In this document: positions 37,396-50,570 of the stretch, one piece after another
How positions within the stretch are numbered: position 1 is the first letter of the stretch
How the letters are laid out: each line of letters opens with the position of its first letter
Assembly (NCBI GenBank): GCA_013396755.1
Contig: VWZF01005764.1
Coordinates: 732,365 to 796,364 of the forward strand
Direction of reading: 5' to 3'
DNA length: 64,000 nucleotides
From: Sclerurus mexicanus
Taxonomy: Eukaryota; Chordata; Aves; Passeriformes; Furnariidae
Position numbers and translations under genes: made by a program
Notes under the pieces: generated by a model
Told to the model about the DNA's origin: nothing
Databases searched by the model: none
Seen by the model: the letters and a program-made list of their open reading frames with translations, nothing else

Positions 37396-39388
37396 GTAGG
37401 AGTGCTTATTCCACCCTCTAACTGGATTTAGACACGCTGCAGCTGCGGCTGTGTGTGGGGTCCTGGTGGCTGAGTTTGAAGCAGCCCTAGCCTCTGCAGG
37501 CAATGCTGCTACTTTCCAACTCTCTGCCTCCCACAGTCCTTCTCTGGGAAGAAGACAGCCAGCACATAGCCTTTGGTGCCTCCTGTGCCTTAAGGCTGAT
37601 GCTCATGATGATCCGCCTGATGTGTTTATTCCAGGTGCCTGCTACTGCTCCGGGGCACTGGGACAGCAAATGCTGCAGGGAGAGAAGGGGGGATACACTG
37701 TGAGAGGCACACCAGGGCAGAGGCAGAGGGGGAGTGGTTGAATCGCCTTCTTTGATAACACAAGGCAGGAGATAGGGTAATTTAAAACATACTCCATGCC
37801 CTGTGCCCCCCCGCCCCGCTCTCCTCCATGGTCTTGGGCAGAGCCTGCTCACCATTGAGGATGCACTTGGTCCTGACACTGGTTCCAGTCTTTCCAGCCT
37901 CTTGCTAGGGTTTATTACACCAGGCGTGAAAATAAATAAGACTAAATTATCCTGACCCAGCAGGCCCTGAAAGAGACCAGACTCGATGTCTGCAGCTACT
38001 CAGCAAAATCCATAAGCGAGCTGTTTATCTCCAGTTTCTGGACAGACTGGCAGCATCACATCCATGTCAGGTTCAGCACCAAAATCCATTTCCAAACACT
38101 ACTGAGAGGATTGTAGCAGTATTTTGCTGCCCAGTCAGCACTGGCTCCCAGCTTTTGAGGTGTCTCTAATTAAAAATGACTGAGGCTTATTGCAGATAGA
38201 AGACCATGGGCAATTTATCAAATACACCCTACTCTGCTCACCCAGAGCCTGGAAATAATTGCAGCTGATCTATTCCAGCACACACAGGGCTCCTACAAAA
38301 CCTGGGCTGGATTGCTGCTGCCATTCAGTATGTGATTGCCAACCCTGGGGCCGCTGCAAGTCAAGGTGCATCTATTTACCTATTTTTAAGTTTCTTGTAG
38401 TATGTTTTCTATTGGTCCTCATATTTCAGGAAAGCACTCGGAGAAGAGAGCAATCGATTTGTAGCAATTATGCTCTAGCTGTGTGATTGCTTCTCTGAAT
38501 GTACAGCATTCCCATTGCTAAGGAAATAACTCCCAATTTCTACTAAGCTTTGAAGTGTGTTTATTCTGGAAGAGCTGATTTTACTGGTCTTCAACACATC
38601 ACTAAAAATTTCCAGCTAGTGCTTTTTTTCCTAATTATAAACCCTTGAATTTCCCTTTGCATGAGCCACTTCCCCAGGTTTACAGAAGTGACTAGATGAG
38701 ACTCCTCTGGGGCCATGAATCTCTCTTTTTATTAAACAGCCCAATCATGAGGAATGCCTCACAGTCACCATTTTAAAATACATGCATTATCAGTACTGCA
38801 AAATCTATGTGAATTAATATATAATATCAGTAAGTAGGACGTTGGAGCAGTATTTTAGGCACAGAATAAATATTTAATGATTTCTGTTCCAAACTTAGTG
38901 TGAAAGTGATTTAAATGCACAGCATGCTCCCTGCTTACATATCAACAATTTGAAACAAATACCAGCCGGCTGTTTGTGTGCTTCCCAGGGATCCTGCTCA
39001 GGGGTAGCGTAGCGTCCTCATGAGTGACATGGATGAGGCTCACACTTTGAATTTCCTCTGCTATTAATTTAGCAAATGACTGGCTCAGACTTGGAAAGCT
39101 GACTTGATGCTGCTTATAAGGACTTTGCTGTTGCCATCAGATAGGACAGAATAACATTCAACCCATTGGGTGTCCCATCCAGAAGCTTGGCCAGGGCGGG
39201 CAGGAACAAAAGAACTGGTAGAGGCAAGGACTGGGGGATTTCCTCAAACTGAAAGTCCATACACCTAGAAAAGGGTTTTTTCTCCTATGGTTATGTTGGA
39301 AATGATGGTGATCATCTTGACACTCCAAGATTTATTGGGAAAAGATCTCTTGGGTCCCCTCTTGAGCTGGTCAGGAATTGGTGAATTT

Positions 39389-39437
39389 GGTTGACTTTTC
39401 TCAAAAAAGGTTGACTTTTATTTTTGGTTGATTTTTC
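39389..39437. repeat. Short triplication of GGTTGACTTTT
   Basis: Copies at 39389-39400, 39409-39420 and 39426-39437 (the last with ATTTT for ACTTT) are spaced 20 and 17 bases apart. Confidence 0.8.
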
Positions 39438-39822
39438 TCTGGTCACTCCAAAGGATCATGTTTTAATTACAATGCCACTGTGAGTTCCCTGTGAAATTCT
39501 TGAAGAGATTCCCTGGGAAAGTTTTAAGCTTCTACAAATTCAGCGAGGTTGAAAGTTGCATCTGGACAGAGCAAATAACAGTAATAAAAAAAGAAACTCA
39601 GCTTTTTGCCTTTTGCTTGGAATCCCTAGTATTTCAATTTCTCAGCTACATGCACATGATATGGATGAGTCAGAGGTACAGCACCAGAGCACTACAACAT
39701 AAACCTGGAGAAGCCTGTGGCTGTGGTTTCACCGTGGTGGCTGCTGCATTCAGGAGACCTGGGGTGGCTTTAGAAAGTCAGTGAAGCGCAATGCTTGACT
39801 TTTTCCTCTTCCTCTGCTATAG

Positions 39823-39864
39823 GCAGCCAGCTTGGATGAGGGGCTGACACGGCTACCTGACTGA
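39823..39864 (+). CDS. Possible alternative terminal exon D of the plus-strand gene
   Basis: A strong acceptor (CTTTTTCCTCTTCCTCTGC then TATAG) opens a block that, in phase 0 from exon C, reads AASLDEGLTRLPD and then TGA at 39862-39864. It would end a short isoform. The frame fits the EIALYAE end of exon C smoothly, but 13 codons carry little information. The nearest AATAAA I saw is at 40702-40707, some 840 bases on. Exon E gives a longer open alternative from the same donor, so D may be an alternative end or a decoy acceptor. Confidence 0.22.
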   Translation, partial: AASLDEGLTRLPD

Positions 39865-40549
39865 TGGCCCAGGCACAGTCCTGCTGCCACTTCACCCTTC
39901 CCACAATGGGCTCTGCCTTCTCAGACAAGGCAAACCAGAAAGCTCTGTCTTATAAAATACCCCTTTGCAACCACTTGCCCTGATTGGGGGTATTTTCACC
40001 CAAGTGGGACACAGCTGACCCAGACTCATGGAGAAATACAGACCAAATGGAGCCCTGCTAAAATTAGACTGATAAAGCTCCCAAAGTTTGCACAGAGAAA
40101 GTGATTTTCCTCAGCAGTGAGAGGTCCAGGGTTGTGCTCACACTGCACATTTTACAAGCTGGGAAAGCAACTGTTGGGTGAATTTGTCCTTTAAAAGCGT
40201 ATTAATGCAGGGAAATATGCCTCTTTTACACCATGGGAATCTCCTCTAATAGTTTGATTCCACTTTGATTCTCTAATTTACTGATGGGAAAGGTGCTGAG
40301 TTGCACAGATTTCAGTCTTCTAAGTAATTTGACATCTCTGTACATGATATCACACAGCAGCAGCAACAGAACAGGAAGGTTTGATGTAGGTTTTAAAAGC
40401 ATCAGTTTGGATCTCTTCCAAGCATTTGTACAGCATTTGCATTTCCCATTACTTCCCAAGTATTTTTGTGGCAATCAGTATCTTTCAGGTTAGATGCAAA
40501 ATGTTCTGCTTCACTAAGAAACTTGATTCTGGAATGATATAAAGCACTG

Positions 40550-40562
40550 TATATATATATAC
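40550..40562. repeat. (TA)n microsatellite
   Basis: An alternating TATATATATATA tract, twelve to thirteen bases, sits in AT-rich sequence. Confidence 0.9.
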
Positions 40563-40773
40563 ATGCACAAATGAATATTTCTACAGGTATGTGGTGATTA
40601 AGAGGATAATAATAACAGTAAAATTGCTATAGAACTGCCTTAGCACCGATTACTAAAAAAGATTATGTTCTTTGTAATGATTCTAGGACATTATACTTTT
40701 AAATAAATTATATAAATTATCAGATCACTTAACAAATATTTTTCTTCTGTATCATGGTTTCTGTGATTCACAG

Positions 40774-40873
40774 GAACATCTTACTGCCTTGGTCTTGAGA
40801 GGTGCTCTGAACCGAACACCATTTGCAGAGATATTACACAGAACAGAAAAGATCCTGTTTAACAGCAAAACAG
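40774..40873 (+). CDS. Candidate exon E of an unrecognised plus-strand gene
   Basis: This 100-base block is preceded by TTTTTCTTCTGTATCATGG...GTGATTCACAG and followed by the donor AAAACAG|GTAGTC. In phase 0 from exon C it reads EHLTALVLRGALNRTP then FAEILHRTEKILFNSKT, and leaves one base (G), so it exits in phase 1. The peptide is an amphipathic helix with regular Leu/Ile spacing and continues EIALYAE of exon C naturally (AEEHLTALVL). The family is not recognised. Together exons A, B, C and E encode about 122 residues with no stop and four matching phases; this is the core evidence for the gene. Confidence 0.52.
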
Positions 40874-43800
40874 GTAGTCAGTGTTATAGAATGTAGTATT
40901 TCAGATTGAGGCCTTGCTGAGCTGCTTCCACCACCACCACCCTCAGCCAAGGCATGGCTCATCCTACAGAAAAATTCTGTCTCAGCAGGTGGTTTGCAGC
41001 AGCTGGTCTGTGATACCAGCAAGGCCCTGGTATCAAATAGGGCTAATGCATCTCTCCCCATCTGGTATTGCTTCAAGGGCTGCATGTGCTCTGGGTACAA
41101 GGATATTCCAGCTTGCAGCCACACAGTTGCTGGATTTCCAGGACACCCTCCAGCCTTGGTGGCAGCTCCTCTGCCTGGACCCTCTTTACCCTCTGTGTAT
41201 CAATCAATCAACCACACACCTTTAGGACAAGTCCAGAACTTCAGCAGTTTTGCAGATCCAGGCTTTGTATCTCTGGCGGGATTGTGCTGATCAAGACAGA
41301 CCCTATTTCTTCTAAACAGCAGGTTTTGAAGTGCAGGGCTGAATCTCTGTTTGAACACTCGTTGCTTTATTGGCCTCGCTGGCATAATCTCTGGCAAGCT
41401 GATTTATTGCAGCTGTTTTACTGTGTGTAGAGCAGAGGGACCAAGTCTGAGTGCCTCCCTCACAGCTTTTTGGATAAAATAAAACAGCTCCAGCCTCTGC
41501 TTGGTGCCCAGTCAGCACATAGAGGGTCAGCTAGCATCTGTGAGTACTTGTGGAAGCATGGCTGGCAAAAAAACATTGTGAAAACCACGAGCAACAGCTC
41601 ACACTCAGGAGGACCAACCACAGGAGGATTAGGATCACTGAGAAGGGCAGGGTGGTGTTTTACAACAAGTGTGTGGAGATGGAAATAACTATGAAGCCAA
41701 ATAACTCTAGTGGTGTTTGAAATGGAATGAAAGAGACAATGTGCTCCCTGGACTAATCCAAATTTCCAAACACATCTTCAGATGGGAAAACAGCCAAAAT
41801 ATTCCCCTCAGGGAGGCAAGCAGTGGCAGAGGGGAGAAACAAAGCAACATTGCTCAATAGATTTCAAACAGCTGGAAAAAGGCTAATATCAGTTAAACCC
41901 TGTAGCTTGGAGCACAGTGGGAGGGAAAGAATTCTTCAGTGGGGATAACAACTACAAAAAACTGCCTGCCTACTCCCCAGTCATCACAGGAAACAGCACT
42001 TGTGTCACCCAGACAAGCTGTCCCTAAGCAGGTTTTTTGCTGTGCCTTTTCCCTGCACAAACCCACTGCCATTCTGTGCAGTCCTGTGAGTGCATGAAGG
42101 TGTCTGTTGCCACAGACAGTAAGGACAAACCCCAGAGGGCTCCTCCACTGTTATGCAGAAGCTTGAACAGAATCTGAAATCAAAGGACAGAATCAGACAG
42201 TTTTTCACCACAAGTGATGAGAATAGATTTTTGAGGCTGACTGCAGCCTCCAAACCTGAATCCCACCCAGTAATTCCTGACTGAACATACCTGGACTTCA
42301 GCAGTGCTTTAGTTCAGGGTCCTCAGTCTCTTTGCAAAGCTGCAGTGTGGGGAAGCTAGTGTATCTACACAGCTGGCTGAATATTGTCTTTATTCAACAT
42401 TTTGTGCTCTTTTTTTAGCCTTTTATCTGGGTTTGTCTCTCATTTCATTGTGCCATTTTCTGCTACGTGACAACATCATATACTTGCATTGACTCGTGGA
42501 GTCTGGTCAAGCTACTTCTTGAGAGACAATAAATTAAACTGAAGTACCAAAGATGCTAAGCTCAGGGTTGTTCATCAAATTCTTGCCTGGCTTCCTCGCA
42601 CTGTTATACAGAAAGCTCTACAGCAGCGCAAAGACACCTTTCTTGTACATAATATTTCCTGCATATGTGATAGCATATTTCTTTGTCTAAAAATATCCAA
42701 ACCAATAGAAGTGTCATGTTTATTTCTAGCCCTCTTACTGTCCTTTGTCTATTAAGAGTCTTACAGTTGTAGATGAGAGAGAGATAGAAAGCTCTCACAG
42801 AGTCACTTCCCTTAATGTTTGCTGCCTTTTTTTCCTCTGAAGTAGAAAGTGGATGACTAGGTAAATACTGCTGCAGTTGATCAAGCCCTCTGAGGGCATA
42901 TGTCACAGCATCCATAACTGGATTGCCTCTTGCTACCTAATTTCCCATGGTAATTCATGGCCCAGGAGCTGCTGCTCCTGGTCCTATCAACAGAGCATTG
43001 TCCTGGCATCAGGGAGGGCAGGGAGTAGCAGGCTTCCTGGGAAACCCTTCCCAACATCACTGCCACGTGGAAGGTGTTTTTTGTGGGAGAGTGTTTCATG
43101 TAAGTTCTCTTCTTGCCCACAAATCCCCCCACTTGCAGCCAGCCATGCCTCACTGCGCCTCACCTGGCCATGCCTTGCCAGACAGCTCACCTGCCCAGGA
43201 CTGGACACAGGACGATGTTTGAAATGGCAACCTAACACTTGACCAGCCATGAAAACAGCTGAGATCACAAACCTTTCTGAGACCCACAGGTATGAAAAAA
43301 ACCCAATTGCTGTTGCCTGTGATTTACAGGTACCACAGGGACTTGTGCAAGCCTCTGTCTTTGGACAGACACATTCACTCCATCTGTAAGAGCAAGCAAG
43401 GGACACAGTAATCAGGGAATGAGCCAGCCTCTGAAAATGCAAATACAATGTATACTCTTCAAAGCTCTGGCATTACTTTTCATTTTTTGCCTTTAAGCAT
43501 AAATCCAAGCCCTTTTCTATTTTAACAGAAAATTGCTTGATTGCAGCCCGTTAGAGGTTTTATTAGTATTCTTGGTGCCGAAAAGCTTTGGGTAATTAAC
43601 TATGGAAAAAAATGGTACTAAAAGGGTATAAGATACAAGTTTAATAATGCTACACAGATAATGAATCTTCCCTTAATGATATATGGCATTTGTCCAAAAT
43701 TTTCAAAATATTTTGAAACTAATTTAATCTAACAAGGATGAATATGAGTAAACAAAACATGAAATTTAGCAAGCAGTTGCCAGTCATACAGACTCCCTTG

Positions 43801-46800
43801 TGCTTATAGATTTGTGTCTTGGTCATTTCACTGGCTTCAACAGCTACTTGAGCTTTTTGGTGGCTTGCACAGACTCAGCATCCCACTGCCTGTGCAATGC
43901 TGGGGCAGAAGACCTTTTTTTCCCTTTAATTTCCAACTCATTCTATAACAGTGTGATATTTGAGGTTATGCATTTGAATGTGTGATGTGTTGGTAATATA
44001 CGGCACAGCAAACTTTAAAATCTGGAGGTCTTGAGATTTGTAGACTGTTTGGGGGCAATAAAGCAGAGCAGAAGAAATCCCCAAGCTCTGCTGCTTCCAG
44101 GACTCCAGCCTATGTGGCCACAATGGTAAAGCTGTTGTGACACCAAGCATGGCACAGAGGCTGTTTCAGGGCAGGGAAGTGATGGAGGAAGCAGGAGAGC
44201 TGCATGAGTCTGCAAAAGGAGAAGGAGCGGAAGGGCTGATGGGCCATGGCCATCCCATGAGCTCTGCTGCAAGCATCCTTCAAGCCACCTATCACCAAAA
44301 CTGGAGTTCCTTAAAAACAAGTAGTATCTTTTACAGAAATGGCAGCACAACAAGCTTTTTCAGGTTATGGTCAATCTCCTTTTATGATAGGTACCTTAAT
44401 GTGTCCGATAGTTCCTGCCTTAGCAGTCTTGGTTTGCCTCCCTAGCTCTGAAAGTAGCCCATGCCACTAATGGAGATGGACATGTTTATAATAACATCTC
44501 CAGTGTCAGGGGAGATGTATTGCACCCAAAATGAACTGAATTTCACTTGCTTCTGTGTCGCACTAAGACACTTTATCCTGACATTTCTGCTAACCATACA
44601 GCATGTCCTATATTGCATCCATAGCTTGAGGTGCCTAGGAAGTAATATCAGTTGAAGAAATTTTGTCAAACCACAAGTTAAGATCTATTTATGCTTGACT
44701 TCTTCAGTGAATCTTTGCATTTCTGGATTGCAGCCATGATGACATTTATTTCTGCAAGAAATCTCCAATAAAACAGAGTATCTGATATTAATGTGATTGA
44801 CCTGCTGGCCTTGCTGAAACTGCAGGGAAGTCAGTGTGCATTTAATCAATTTTGCTGTGTATGTAGAGGTCATCATTGTGGAGTGTGCTCCTGGAGATGC
44901 TGTTCAGTTACTTCTCTGTAGAGAAGAAAAATTTAGATCCTGATATCTTGACAATGCAAATGTTCCACAAATGTCTTCCTGTAAGAGCCTGTTGGGAAGG
45001 ACCTTGATACTGCAGTTGCACAGAGTGCCATGTGCTTTGGAAATGTGGCTTCTTCCCTGCCCCAGGGTACCGTGAGCATCCAGTCCCCTGGCAGTGGGTC
45101 ACTGCAGAGAGCACACTCAACACTGCTGACTGAAAGCAAGCTGTGGTCAGCTATATGAAAGGTTTTGGAGTAAATAGAGAAAAGCAGCCTTTCTGATAAG
45201 CTCACGGGTTGGGAAATGCATGGACTGGTGTACGAGGAAGATGCTAGCAAAGCTTTGCCCTAATAGAATTATTATTATTTTTTGTACTTAACATTAAAGA
45301 AAATTTAACACAGATTCTGTTGTTTTGGGGTTTTTTTTCTTAATTAAACAAGTGACTAGAGTTGACACTTGTGAAGTAATTGTATTTTACCTGATATCAC
45401 CCTAATCTGATGGATAATTGGATAGATTAGGCCAACCAGGATCCTATGTTTGTTCATGTGGCACTACTTTCCATGTCATTTAACCTACAAATCTCTGGCA
45501 CAGACCTGCAAGCCTAGGTAACCCAGAGAAGGCAGCAGACACCCATCCAAGCACTGTATGGGCTGCCAGCTCTCCTTACTCATCTCAGTAATTTTTTGGT
45601 AGAGACATCATGAGGGTGAACACTTCCCAAAGGAAAACAACACACCACCATGTCATCACTTGCATCAAGGGTTTCCTGTCAACCTTTTTTCTTCTTTCAA
45701 AATCCTGCCACTGAGAACATCACATGGTTCTGACAGCAGCAGGTGGGCCAGGCTCATATCCCTGAAAATGGCCATAGAATGGCCTCGGATAATTTTGGTC
45801 TGTTGCCTAAAGGCAGAAACAGAAAAAATTGAGAAAACATGCTGCCCATCCAGCAGAAAATTCTCATCAATTAACCCCATGCAGAAAAGGTGAAATCAGA
45901 AAATCCTGACCCGATTATCCCAGCCATGAGAACCTTTGCCATTTTGGGGCACCTCCTTTTGAGCAATAAGCTGCTGATCATGTGAGTGCACTTATTCCCC
46001 AGGCCAGCACATGTGTGCAGCTCAGGGTGCTCCTCTGATGGAGGTGGAATTAAGGAAGTGCCTAGGGAGGGCTGGCTGAAGTCAGACATTTCTGTGTACC
46101 TGTCAGCACCCCCTGAAGCTCTAGAGTTCATTTCAGCTAACACAAAAACAAGTAGGATCCAACAAGACATTATTTGCTCTCAGTAAAGAGGAATTAACTC
46201 CAGGACAGAGACGTAGTCACTCCTGCAGGGGCCCAGGATCAACTGTTGATCATAACTCATGGAAAGCTGTGCTAGTCACACATCCATTTGGTACTTTGAA
46301 AAAGTTGGTTCCCCAATGCAAAACAATTATGCACCAGGGCAAACTGTGAAACAGAACTCAGAAAATGCACAAATACCTTTGTAAGCTACTGCAGTCAAAG
46401 AGCCAAAGCCTCTGAAAGCCCCAATCCCTCCACTGGCAAAGGATTCCTGAGATGGTTACAGAAATTGAACATGTTGAAACAAAGAGAGGAGCAATGTTTA
46501 TATCCAAATGGAAAACAAACAGAAAAAGGGAATGTTGCAATTAGTGTAATATGGAAATTAGAAATTGGATAAATTAGATGAGGGAAAGAAAAGAATACAA
46601 GAGACAGGCTGCAGCTACAGAGAAAAAAGCAGGAAGGAAAAGTCTTTAAAATATATTAGGGATGAAGAGAAACCAAACAATGCCTTTGCACTATTACCAA
46701 ATTGAAATTATAGAAATGATAATATTTATGCAGAAAGGCAAATGTTTTTAATGAACAAATATTCCTGTTCTGAACCTAGGGAGAAAAACAACCACAAATG

Positions 46801-47471
46801 ATGCATTCCCACCAGATGAATGTAATACAACAATTTGCATAATAGCAGAAGTTCAGGGGGTAGCAAGCAATAGTTAAAACAGCTCAGCATCTTCAAATCA
46901 GCAGTGCAAATAATTTGCACAGAAGTTTTTTGAAGAGAACTGACTGGTTTTTTTCTGGCTAATGCTGTTTTTGCAGAGACCATGGAGTACTGACAAAATG
47001 GTTTGGATATTGATAGGCCTGCTGAGCTTTGATCCTGGAGAGATAATGGATCCCAGACAATGACAAAAAATTGCAAAAATTAAAAAACAAGAAGGGATGA
47101 TGGCATTAATGTCCATCAACGGGAATAGATCTTCTAAAACTAACTGGATTTTTCTTTATAATGAGATTAAAATTTTGCTTAATAAAGGAAATAATGTTGA
47201 TTTAAGCTTCTGTAAAAATATTTGACTTGGTATTCCACAATGTAATGTTCAAGAAGCCAGTTCAGTACAAAATCAACACAGCACACAAAGTGAATTAAAT
47301 ATGAGCTAAAGAAGTACCTCTCCAAGAGCAGCTGATGTGGGTATGTTTCAAGTGGAATCTTCACAGAAATCCCTCCTTGGTCTCGAGGCAGGCAATGTTG
47401 TACTGGTTTCCTGGAAAAAAACACACAAAATCCCATTAGATCTGGCTGACCACTGACCCGTGCTGGGGCAG
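40874..47471 (+). other. Candidate intron E-F, no confident feature
   Basis: 6.6 kb with scattered short open frames on both strands, a (CCA)4 tract near 40928-40940, and ordinary mixed composition. Exon-like blocks after acceptors at 42418 and 43330 were considered and not kept. No transposon was recognised. Confidence 0.35.
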
Positions 47472-47563
47472 TGAGCAGTGGAAACAAGAGGTCCCTGACG
47501 CAAGGGCAGGTGCCCTGCTTAGATGAACATGATGAAACCGCGCACATTTTATTTCAGTTGCAG
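47472..47563 (+). CDS. Weak candidate exon F, or a recursive splice site at its 3' edge
   Basis: A block of 92 bases after GCTGGGGCAG reads, from phase 1, a completed Val codon and then SSGNKRSLTQGQVPC and LDEHDETAHILFQLQ. It ends TTGCAG|GTAAGG, a near-consensus donor, in phase 0. The phase fits exon E exactly. The acceptor has a poor pyrimidine tract. A different reading is that ATTTTATTTCAGTTGCAG|GTAAGG is an acceptor fused to a donor, the layout of a recursive (zero-length exon) splice site. I cannot decide between the two from sequence. Confidence 0.28.
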
Positions 47564-50244
47564 GTAAGGTCAGTGCTGAAAGAGATTGTGGCACTTGTGC
47601 TTGGCAAGAATGAGGATGTGGCAGAGCTCTGCCCAGGAAATCAGCTTGTGAGAGAGAGATCCAGGCCTGAGGATGGGTGACTAGGTATGAAATGGCTAAA
47701 GGGCTAATACAGGAGAGCCTGAGACAATTATTTCTGAAACACTGTGAAGTGGGAGGCTGCTGGCCACAGCAGCACGCTCCTAAGTGCTGAGGTGGATTCG
47801 CTCACAGTGGAAATGTTTTCAATCAGGCTTTGCACCAGAAAACAGGATCTTTTATTAGAGCAATGACACAGCTGGAGACTGCAGCCACTACTATCAGGGT
47901 TCTATCTATTGAACCAAGACCTGTATTTTATTCCAAAATCAAGTCCAATGGTTTTCTTTTTTAGCAGCTCAGTGCAACAAAGCCAATGTGTCATCTCTTG
48001 TGGAGAGCTCAGTTTAATGTATGCAGATTCTTCTGTATTTCCCCTTTCCCTCTGTTTAATAGAGTAGTTTCATCTCTTTCATGGTCAATTGCTGAGGTAC
48101 CTCAGCACACATCACTTGATAGCTGGCACATGTGATGAATTTTCAGTCATTTGCCTTCCATACAGTAATGACGGATACTTAGTTATTTTTCTTTCTAGTA
48201 GGTGACAATGGCTAAAGTGCTTTAGGACATATTTTCCTCCAAGCAGCTCTCGTGCCAGGGGCCAGCACAGAGCTGAGCAGTGAGGGGATGAGATCCATGC
48301 AGAGGTGACATGCTACCTGTCTTGGAGCAAACACACGGTTATCAGTAAAGGCAGATCTGAGCAGGTGCATCTGCCAGGGGGAGGGTGTAGCAGAAGAAAG
48401 GCAATTAGAGCCATTATTAATCACTTGTGGGCTGACTGATTATATGGCATTAATAAGGAGGGATTAGTGAAGAAAAACATTACACCAATCCAGCTGCCAA
48501 TGCTCTTACCTTGCTGGGGATGTGCTGTGCTCCCTGCACAGCAAGGCACTGGTGGGAATGGGAAGCCAGGACAGTGTCTGCATGGAACACACCTCCACAC
48601 CCCAGAGCCACAATCCTGTGATGGAAACAGCTACTTTAGAAAGGAGTAAAAGCTGAATATTTTATACTGTTTCTTGGAAGCAATGATTAGATATTTAATT
48701 TATATGTTTTAATATGCTGAATTATTTATTTTGTGATAAATATTACTTTAAAAAATTCTGGGAAAACAAATGATTTAACATAGATCCCCAAAAGCTTTCT
48801 AGCATAGCTATTATTTCACATCCCATTTCCAAGGAAAATTCTGTTTAAAGTTTCTATTTGTGACAGTATTCAGATGGCTTTATCTTAGCACAGGAAACAT
48901 TTTTTAGTTTTGTCTGTCAGCATCTACCAGTGAAATCAAAGACTTTACCAGGGGGCCAGACCTGTTGTGCTGCTTTATTACATATTAGTCATCCCTAAGT
49001 CTCCTCCAGCAGCTGAAGATCACAGTGTGACTTGTCCCCAGTGAAGGCAGTGCCATGCTGCTCCTCCCATACCTTGCCAGAAGGGTATTTTCCTTTTGAT
49101 TAGATATTAGCTGAAAGCAGTTCATCTTCAGGATCCTCCTGAATGCCACCCTTAGGAAGCAGGAGTTCGAGGGGGAGCACACAGCTCTGGGGGGATGGGG
49201 GAGAGCAAAGGGCTGTGCTGCACCAGACCAGCCCAGGGGCCTGCTGTGCACAGCAGAGAGCTTTGGATGGAGTCCCAGCTCTCCCAGAAGGGGTGGTCTG
49301 ATCCACAAGTAATAAGGAATACATATAGTTCCCAGCCAGCGTGGTTCACTGGCCAATATCCTCAAACTAACTTCTGCTTTTAATGCTGCTCTTCTGTTGC
49401 ACAGAAAGCTTTCTAATGCTTGCACATGAACAAGAGTTACTCTGGCTTCCATAATATGGAAGCCAAGTGAGGCAAGGAGTCTCAGCTCCAGGACTGGGAG
49501 GAGAGCAGGACACAGGGTCTTCCTGCAATGCCATGTCCCTTGGGGAGGGCAGTGCTGCTGCTTTCTGCTGCTGAGCAGGTGGTGAGGACAGCATGAGCTG
49601 GACACACTGTCATTTGAATCTTTGAGCTCAGCTCCTCCACTGAGCACCTTCCACTCCTCCTCCTGCTCCAAGGAAGCAAATCAAAGCCACTATACCCCTG
49701 AGCAGGTCCAGAGACATCTCTGTTCTTTTCTACCCCCCACCCAAGTATCCTGGCCATGGAGGTGGTGAATACAGTTTGCTGGAGAAACTCCTCTTGAATA
49801 TCCGATCCCCAGGTGTGTCAGAGGCAGCACTGGATTTGCTGGGGGGTGAAAGCTTGGTTTGATATTCTGGAATGAGACTTCCTTTTCATTTTGTGACCTC
49901 GGAAAAAGCAAGTCCCTGCCCCAGCTTTTATGCAGTCCAGCCATGGGCATGAAGCCAAGTGGGCTGGAACTGCAGCCATCTCATCTTCTCATCCAGCTAC
50001 TACATTTCCCCTCCTATTCTCCCACTTGCAGGAACACACTCTCAGCATATGCCAGGAACCTGTCACAGATGTTCTTTGGAGCTCATTTACAGTTGAGTGT
50101 CTTGTCCATAGCAACCTTGCAATTAAAGGGGTGATGTTATCCTCACTGAATCTGCCTGTCATGACTAGTGGTCACTGATGACACTCAAAGATCATCAGTA
50201 CCACACTTTGTCCCCAGCAGAGGATGTGGAAAAAAGCAAATCTG

Positions 50245-50570
50245 TGCAGAACAACCACCCTGGACAACAGTATGGGCTTGAGTCAAAGTGGCTGGAAAAC
50301 TGCTCTGCAGAGAAGCACCTGGGGGTTCTGATTTGACAGCAACTGAACATGAGCCAATGTATGCCCAGGTGGCCAAGAAGACCAAGGTCATCCCAGCTTG
50401 TATCAGCAATAGTGTGGCCAAGCACGACCAGGGCAGCAACTGTCCCCTGTACTTGGCACTGGTGAGGCTGCACCTGAAATCCTGGGTTTCATTTTGGGCC
50501 CCTCATTACAAGAAAGACACCAAGGTGCTGGAGCATGGAGCAAGGGATCTGGTGGGGTTTGGGGAACTGC
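50245..50570 (+). mobile_element. CR1 LINE internal fragment (end of reverse transcriptase ORF), plus orientation
   Basis: The plus strand matches the C-terminal part of the CR1 ORF2 region. Translated pieces include CREAPGGSD, AQVAKKTKVIPACISNSVAK, PLYLALVRLHLKS and VSFWAPHYKKDTKVLEHG. These are the well-known CR1 run of AQVAKKA, ACI.NSVA, PLYSALVRPHLEYCVQFW and KKD. The frame is interrupted and both ends are lost; the 3' UTR is absent. It is an old, inactive copy. Confidence 0.92.

Larger units (their letters stand above)
37396..40773 (+). other. Candidate intron C-E
   Basis: This stretch lies between candidate exons C and E. It holds a possible alternative terminal exon at 39823-39864, the GGTTGACTTTT triplication at 39389-39437, an AT-rich block around 38750-38900 and a (TA)n microsatellite at 40550-40562. 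Nothing else recognised. Confidence 0.4.

Noticed and set aside
42419..42492. Plus-strand block after TGCTCTTTTTTTAG, readable as a short terminal exon
   Set aside because: Acceptor is good, but the hydrophobic 24-codon reading ends in a stop and has no further support.
43331..43497. Plus-strand open block after the acceptor GTGATTTACAG, in phase 1
   Set aside because: The phase fits exon E, but the translation looks random and low in charge, and no conserved pattern supports it.
48063..48096. 34-base plus-strand block with a strong acceptor (CCCTTTCCCTCTGTTTAATAG) and donor GCTGAG|GTACCT
   Set aside because: In the phase expected after candidate exon F it hits a stop after ten codons. Other frames do not fit the chain.
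48510..48615. Minus-strand block with strong donor (CCCCAGCAAG|GTAAGA), an acceptor, and a Cys-rich reading reminiscent of a TNFR-type repeat
   Set aside because: Only about 35 codons, the cysteine spacing fits no family I could name, and no phase-matched partner exon was found.
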